A stretch of 64,000 nt of DNA from Saccharum officinarum (Eukaryota > Streptophyta > Magnoliopsida > Poales > Poaceae), in contig CM036158.1 in NCBI GenBank assembly GCA_020631735.1, forward strand, positions 78,607,447-78,671,446. The letters run 5' to 3'. The position numbers and the translations under genes are program-made. Of the stretch, positions 58,006 through 64,000 are shown in pieces (position 1 is the stretch's first letter; every line of letters starts with the position of its first letter). The notes under the pieces were generated by a model. That model was not told where the DNA came from and made no database searches. It saw only the letters and a program-made list of their open reading frames with translations.

Positions 58006-58023
58006 TCTTTTAAGGGGGTTGGT
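57989..58023 (+). other. Element A polypurine tract and decayed inverted repeat
   Basis: GAATCTCAGGACAAGATTC (57989-58007), then TTTTAAGGGGGTTGGT next to the 3' LTR. Confidence 0.87.
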
Positions 58024-61000
58024 TGTAACACCTCTTGTGTTATGAGCTCACTTAGCACTGCGGTTAAGGCCGAGAGAAATTTTTTAAAACAAGTTCCTCG
58101 GATTTTAGATGTTAAACTCAGCCAAAATGATAAAGCAAATCTTACATGATTCACTATTGTGGTGGAGAAAAACTAAACGAGCACTATAAGTTTGTCTATG
58201 TTATTTGCAAATATGCTAGTGAGATCCTAATAAGAAAAATGGAATAAGTCGTTGTAATTGTTGGCATGAAAAACAATTCCTAAATAAAGGTGTAATATAG
58301 CTTATGACTAAGAAGTGCCATTTTTGGGTGAATTATAGTGCGCAAAATAATCAAATAGTGCTTAAATATTTTGCCTCTACGAGTTAGTATAAAGCATGGA
58401 GTATCACATGGGATATTTGTTAGTTGAAATTAATAAGGTTTAGACCTTTTAAAATTTGTGCCTAAAGTACTAACGGACTTTAGTCCCAACCGTACTCATG
58501 AATTCTCGTCTGTATTAGTTGGACAATGCCATTTTGGCATTTAAAATTCAAACAAGAATACTTAAGCACTAATGTCATGTTTTTGCATAGTGGTTGTGTC
58601 AAAGTGAGCACTTGGGCATGGTGTAGGTTGTAGTTGGGTTGGTTGACCTATTGCTCGCCTTAAGATTTCCCTAACTACCTTAGAACGCACTGTGGATTAT
58701 GTCGTGGTTGCTCTGTTCGTGAACCGGCATCCTAGCGACGAACTTAGGTTGGCATCCTTGTATTTACCTCTCCAATTGCCCTTGGGTCTTGGCGTTTGCT
58801 TCGCTAGGTAGCTGGTAGCGTCGACGTTAAGATAAGGGAAGGGGTTGATAGCTAGTCGTGTGGATCAGTACCTTTCAACTCACTTTATATTTCGTGCTCG
58901 TCAACTTTTGCTCATGCATGGCCTATGTCCGCAGTCACCTTCGCGTGCATGCTGCCATTGTGGGGCCACGCCTAGCCATGGTCATGTCACCCGGAGCACT
59001 GCGCTGCACTGTTGCCCTTGCCTGCTGACTTCATGAGGACACCGAGCTGCTGCTCTCGCCCCTGCTCACCCTCTCTCTCGGTCTCCCCCTCGTGCTCGCA
59101 CGCTTGTCTCCCCGCTAGCCACCATCGACAGCTCGCCCGTGTCCTTGCCGCACGCTGCTCCACTACCTGCCTTGCTCACCCCTTGCCATGCTTAAGTGGA
59201 ACCCCTCGCCACCTCATTCGCACCTCGCTCACGCTGCTGCTCGCAGCCGCGGACGCTGCCTAGCCACCACTCACTATGGGAGCCACGGTGAGCTCCATTG
59301 AACCGTAGCCTCCATTGCATCAGTGCTAACTTCACTTGTTCAACCTCACCACCCTTCTCCCCGTGACCCTATGTGTCACGGCAGGGCGAGCCGTGGCCAC
59401 ACCCGAGTGTGTTCCCTCACTTCGCTCCCCTGCCACCAATTACTGCCGAAGCGCATCCATCATAGAGCTGCCACCGCCTTAACCGTTGGCGCCATGGCTA
59501 GCCAGCTGCAGGCCATGCCCGGCCTGGCCATGAGTTCCCGTGGGCCCACGCTGGTCCCACGATGGTCATGCGACCCTTTATCGTGGCCGCCAGTCAGCCC
59601 TAGGCCGGATTTGGCTGAGCTCTGGTCCGTCCTCTGCTCTGCCTCTGTGAACAAAGAAGAAGAGAGGGTAAGCACCCACTCAATGGTAGAGATTCAATTG
59701 ATGGCATTCTATGCTCGTCTTGACCTTCTCTATCCGGTGCTCATCTCGATTTGGTCAAAACCCCCCACCGGTGATGAGCTGACATGGCCGTGCCATGCTC
59801 GGAGCACCGTCGCAACACCCATCGCACGTGGGCAGTACTGCTTTGTCTTTCCCAGTCCTCAGCCATCACCTCGGCTAGGTCCGTGTTGAGTTCTCGACGC
59901 TCGCTCGCTACCTCTTATGCTCCTTTGGAATTGTGGCTCACCGGAACACCACCGCCATTGTCGCAGGATGCCCACCAGCGTGGGGAGCCGTCTGGTTCAC
60001 CTCTCATCTCTAAATCACCGCCCAGCATTGCGCGTGGGTTCACAGGTGAGCATCGCCTCTTGAGATGCACCATAGAGGGTCCCAGTTGGCTGGCATAGTG
60101 GCCCTGTGCCGGTGCGCACCGTGCCGACGAGCGTGGGGATCCCCGGGACTGCCCTAGGGTGAAGACAGGATAGCTCGGGGGGCCTGCCTGTGAAACGTGT
60201 CTCTGGTGGAATAGTGCGGAGGGGCTCCATGTGATAAGTAGTTAGGTCAGGGTCTCTTATGCCAAATCATGATCTATATATTAGTATATCCTATTCACAT
60301 AGTTTCATAATATTTTCAGGAGTTCCCTAATTAATTTGAATTTCTTAATGCTAATACAATATAAACTTGTAGGGTTTTCTATGGTGAATTGACGATAGTG
60401 TGGATCTTGAAAATTTCACAGTAAATACCTAATATTGTTAGCTGCTCACTGTAATTTTTGTAGCTCCAAAATAATTAGTTTCCTAGGGTAGCTAATGAGC
60501 CCTAGTTTGGAAATATGTAGTAAATCGATAAAATGAATAACGTGACACCTTGGGTTTCTACAACTAAAACACTTGTTGAGAAATAACGTCTTGTTCAACA
60601 ATGTGGGTATATGGCCTAGTGCATTAGCCATTAGAGCTAGCTCGTCAGCTTGAGAGAACGAAATCGTACTTTAAGCTTGCGGTTGCCATTGAGTATTTAC
60701 GTCTCTACATTGCATCCACATATATCACAATAGGAACGATGACGGATCACGAAGTCATCTAGAATAGCCGAAAGGATAGTGTCCGGAGGATCGTGCCACC
60801 ATGAAGAAATGCTAACTTTAGTTATATTTTACCCAGGCAAGCCCCGGTGCATAACCCCTATTATTCTGCACTTTACTTTATGCTTGTGCATTAACTTTTA
60901 GGAGTTGAATGAAATCCACTTGCATATATATATCTTTATCCCATGAGTTGTACTAGTATGATAGAATCGTGTACCTTACCATGCTATAGGATCCCAGTAA

Positions 61001-62271
61001 AAGTTGAGTAATCATCACTCGCGAGAGATAGGAAATGTATTATTGTTACTATTATTATCATGTTACTATCACATAGAATAATTATGAATAATAATTGGAG
61101 ACCGAGCGGGGCTCTGGTTGCATTTGTCCCGCCTGTGTCGATTGAGGACCGTCCGTCGCTGTGGACACTAGTTAGGTCACAGACTTATTATCCTGAGCAC
61201 ATACTTGCTTATGGGAGCGGGAAGACTTGTTACTCTCTTATCATGGGTTCCGGCTCTTTCTGGACCGACTATTATGGTGGATTATTGGGTAGGAGGTCTA
61301 AGCACCGCACCGAGGCCGGGCATCAAGTGTTAGGGCCTTGCAGTCCCAGTTTGGACGGGGACCTAGACCCCTTGACAGGAGTGGAATGGGTTGGTCTTGC
61401 TTGTGCCTAGGGTACAAGCGAGGCCTATGTTTTTTGGGGTACCTAGCTGGGCTACATTGATTCACGAATCACCATTTCTATGTGACGGTACGACCTAGAT
61501 ATGGTCTAGCACCGTAGTAAGAACTAGAACATGGAAGATGGTAAAATAGTTCTGACTACTCAACTCTTACTGAAAAATAGCATAGGTGCTTACATAGAAT
61601 GGTTGGTTAATGAACTAATGATGGTTACTAATAAAAAACTAAATATAAGGATGCACCTTTAGTAATGCTTCCTGCAGTTGCAATTACCCACAAGCCAAAT
61701 AGCCTTGAATATCCTTGGAGTCTTTTCTTTCCTCCTGACGGGTAAGTCTTGCGGAGTACAATTGAGTATTCAGGGTTTGTTCTACCCTGTTACAGGTGAC
61801 AGAAACATTGGAGCTGACACTTGTGTGTGAAAACTTCCTGGTGGGCTCAGTGAGGTTTCCTTTACGTTGCGGATCTAGAGCTTATTTAAAGTTTCCACAA
61901 GAACAATTTACAAAAGAAAACTTATAACCTATTATTATTTCATGCATATAAAATGTTCATCATGGTAATACTTAACTCATCATTAAATGATTTTATTTCC
62001 GCTGAAACTCTGATAATATTTTACATTCCGCTGTTATTATCAAATGATGAATTACTCTGATGTTGTATTAAAAGTGATGTAAGAAATGGCAAAAATTATT
62101 GTAAGCTTTATCTCTCATTTTATGATCCCGATGGGAAAATGTGGACTTTCGAGTTCACCCATTGAGTGTGCTCGATAGAATCGCATAGTTTAGTGCTCCC
62201 TCTTGGGTACTTAGTGTCTAATGGAAGAAAAGTACTCTTGGGAGGGCATTAGATTAGGTGGTTCTGCCACA
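58024..62271 (+). repeat. Element A 3' LTR
   Basis: A 4,248-bp LTR, TGTAACACCTC to TCTGCCACA. It gives the uninterrupted form of the site into which B jumped. It lacks about 250 bp that the 5' LTR has at 52,283-52,520. The hairpin at 61754-61771 is decayed (GAGTAC / GTATTC). GC-rich frames at 58845-59889 and 59784-60098 have no domain. Confidence 0.88.
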
Positions 62272-62276
62272 TGTGG
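62272..62276. other. Right target-site duplication of element A (TGTGG)
   Basis: Four of five bases match 37297-37301 (CGTGG). The difference is a C-to-T at a CpG. Confidence 0.7.
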
Positions 62277-63007
62277 CCACTATCTCCTCCCCACGGTGCT
62301 TCCAGTCCTTGTTCCTCTTGTCACGGTGACGCTAGGACAATGTTGGGTCATCACTACCATCCCCACCGCTGAGGTGGACGGCAGCTTTGGCCTTGCTGTT
62401 GAAGTTGGCCTAGACCGCCTCCTCACTGGTGGCATACTGGGTGGTGACGTCCAGGAGTTCCTATGTCATGCATGGGTCTCGTGGCCGAGCACGTGGACAA
62501 GCGCCTCGTAGGTCATGCTGTAGATGAAGGCATTGATCATGTCGGCGTCGGTGATGTTGGGAAGCTCATTGCGCTTCTTGGAGAAGCGCTGGATGTACTC
62601 CTGGATAGTCTCATTGGCCCTCTACATGCAGTTACGGAGGTCCCATGAGTTCCCGAGCTAAGTGTACATACCGTGGAAGTGGCCGATGAAGACGGAGTAG
62701 AGGTCGCCCCAGTAGCGGATGTTGCAGGGCTCGAGCTGCTCGAGCCAAGCTCAGGTCGAGCTCGACAGAAGCAGGGGAAGGTACTAGACGGTGAAGTCAT
62801 CATCTGACCCCTCGACCATCATGGCTAGATGGTAGTCCTCGAGCCAATGGTCTGGGTTGGTCTCGCCATCATACTTAGAGACATGTGTTGGTGGCCGAAA
62901 TTGCCTAGGGTAGGGGGCCGCTAGGATTGCAGCGCCGAACACCTGGGGGCCAAAGTGATCCAAGGCGACACCTTTCTCCTTCGCTCAGGAGTGCAGGACT
63001 ACGCGTG
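62277..63007 (-). pseudogene. Tat/RIRE2-like gag fragment with several stops
   Basis: The minus strand encodes FRPPTHVSKYDGETNPDHWL, LEDYHLAMMVEG, then WGDLYSVFIGHFHG, WDLRNCM, ANETIQEYIQRFSKKRNELP, NITDADMINAFIYSM and LLDVTT-like sequence. These are the blocks of the retrotransposon gag (capsid) domain of Tat-type elements. At least four in-frame stops and a frameshift interrupt it. The frame runs on into 37301 once element A is set aside. The 5' part of gag and the 5' LTR are beyond the X LTR at 63008. Gag would form the virus-like particle; this copy is dead. Confidence 0.85.
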
Positions 63008-64000
63008 TGTTGACGGTAATTAACTATCACTTTAAACCATCAACATAAGAGGAATAAATGATAAAAAGGATCACCACAGTAGGTTTAGAGGTTTAAACTA
63101 AAAAAATCTATGAGTTTTGGTGACTCCGTGTTTTTCAGGGCCTAAGCTGCATAATACAAAATTGATCCTCCTTCCAAAGGAAGAAACCAAAGCAATCGGC
63201 CTAATCTCCACATCACGGATGCAGATAGGGATTCTAGAAGATCTAAACCGACTCCACGAGGCGACATGAGCCAACCCGCCGCTAGGTGGGGCCGACCGGC
63301 CCTAGGGCTAGGCCGACCGGCCCTCCCCTGCACCGCCTCGGCTCCTTCTCTTGCAAGCTACCTATACCGCCTCTAAGGAAGCATCTAAACCCCACGTTAA
63401 GGTCGGTTTGATCCAAGGGCTGTGGTTCCATGCCCTGGGCTATATAAACAGCCCCCAGGATCCCCTCTCAAGAAATCAGTTGAAGAATTAGATCATCTCT
63501 TCCTCATTTGTGAAGGCAAGGCTAGAAGTTAGGGTTTCCAGAGAGAAAGAGAGTTAGAGTTCTAGTTTAAGTTTAGAGTTTAGTCTAGATTGATTCAAGT
63601 AGAGGCAAGCAACTGCTTGGGATCAGGATCATTCGTCGGAGTCTTGGTAATTTCATTGTAATCATCATTCGACTTTATGCTACTTCAATATATTTCTATA
63701 TTTAAACTTCATTCTGTTCTTGAGATTGTTCTTGTTCTACATCTTGATATGAATATGATTAGTAGAGAGTTTATGAATATGTTCGTAGAAAGCTTGATCC
63801 AATTTTGGATAGGATTGAGTGGCTGGCATATTGTAGGCGTGCTGCTTAGATTATGCTTGTCTGCGAATGCACTCTATGCTCCGAGCCATGTGGTAGATCG
63901 CGGGTGTGATATTCCTATTGAGTCCTTTATAGTCCACTCCTCGAGTATAGAACTTAGTAGAACACGGTTATAGGGAAGAGATCATTACTCTGTTCTTGAT
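63008..64000 (+). repeat. Family X LTR, truncated by window end
   Basis: It starts TGTTGACGG inside the Tat gag. It matches 11368-11536 and 21541-22500 in order, including CAATCGGCCTAATC, GGCCGACCGGCC repeats, TATA box (63440-63450) and CCATGTGGTAGATCGCGGG. Whether it is a solo LTR or the 5' LTR of a full element lies outside the window. Confidence 0.8.
63440..63450 (+). promoter_or_regulatory. TATA box of the X LTR at 63008
   Basis: CTATATAAACA within GGGCTATATAAACAGCCCCC. Confidence 0.6.

Larger units (their letters stand above)
37302..62271 (+). mobile_element. Element A: Tekay-like LTR retrotransposon carrying element B (composite, 24,970 bp)
   Basis: A starts TGTAACACCTC at 37302 and ends TCTGCCACA at 62271. 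Its 3' LTR (58024-62271) begins with the same 160 bases as 37302-37465 and ends with the same sequence as 51706-54558, so the 5' LTR is split by element B. PBS-like sequence at 54561, PPT at 58006. The internal region (3,465 bp) lacks gag-pol motifs and carries an unrecognised frame at 55191-56195. It inserted into the gag of a Tat-like element. Confidence 0.85.

Noticed and set aside
58440..58510. GGACTTTAGTCCCAACC, reminiscent of Tourist or other MITE ends
   Set aside because: No matching inverted end or target duplication was found nearby. It is in the A 3' LTR only because the 5' LTR lost that segment.
1..64000. CRISPR arrays, bacterial operons, riboswitches, tRNA or rRNA genes
   Set aside because: No regularly spaced short repeats, no ribosome binding site context, and no cloverleaf or rRNA-like sequence noticed. 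Everything supported is eukaryotic transposable element sequence.

Overview
This window looks like plant nuclear DNA from a grass, probably a panicoid (that level is inference). It is a dense nest of LTR retrotransposons of the kind found in heterochromatin. I found no convincing host gene, tRNA, rRNA, CRISPR array or bacterial-type operon. The evidence for a grass is the chromodomain Ty3/gypsy (Tekay/Del-like) elements with 3-4.4 kb LTRs of the form TGT(C/A)ACACC...TGTGACA or TGTTACA primed by initiator-Met tRNA, Tat/RIRE2-like gag and protease remnants, and Athila/Tat-style PPTs (AGCTTGGGGGA).

Layout from left to right. (1) E1, 1-7622, minus strand: a Tekay-like element whose 3' LTR runs off the left edge; a short internal region holds a decayed protease and RNase H. 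(2) 7623-11367: decayed 3' internal sequence of another Ty3/gypsy element, into which E1 jumped. (3) An LTR of family X (TGTTGACG...) at 11368-22966, split by E2 (11537-21535, minus strand). E2 has both LTRs, PBS, PPT, a TTCCA target duplication and the best pol remnant: RNase H, integrase and chromodomain. (4) 22967-25402: remnant plus PPT plus a 3' LTR of family Y. (5) A GC-rich Tat-like region, 25403-26287, continuing at 35160 beyond E3. E3 (26288-35154, plus strand, CCAAG duplication) is a non-autonomous Tekay-like derivative with only about 1.5 kb between its LTRs and a chimeric LTR. (6) A Tat/RIRE2-like element on the minus strand, with protease and gag C-terminus at 36462-37301 and gag at 62277-63007. 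It is split by a 24,970-bp composite insertion, 37302-62271. That composite is element A (plus strand), which carries an unrecognised open frame where gag-pol would be. Element B (37466-51700, plus strand) sits inside A's 5' LTR, and a 183-bp hAT-type MITE with an exact 8-bp duplication sits inside B. (7) 63008-64000: another family X LTR, cut by the window end.

Relative order from nesting: the Tat-like copy is older than A, A than B, and B than the hAT MITE. E3 is younger than the Tat-like region, and E2 is younger than the X LTR. E1, E2 and E3 have LTR pairs that look almost identical by eye, so they are probably young. A and B pairs differ at several positions per 60-base line, so they are older. 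No element here looks autonomous: E1 keeps protease and RNase H fragments, E2 keeps RNase H, integrase and chromodomain, and E3, A and B have no recognisable pol.

The observations I find most worth checking are a hairpin conserved in the LTRs of all five Tekay-like elements, an inverted repeat conserved just upstream of all five PPTs, the promoter-half swap in the E3 LTR, the unknown frame in A, and the hAT MITE with six GCTATAG motifs.
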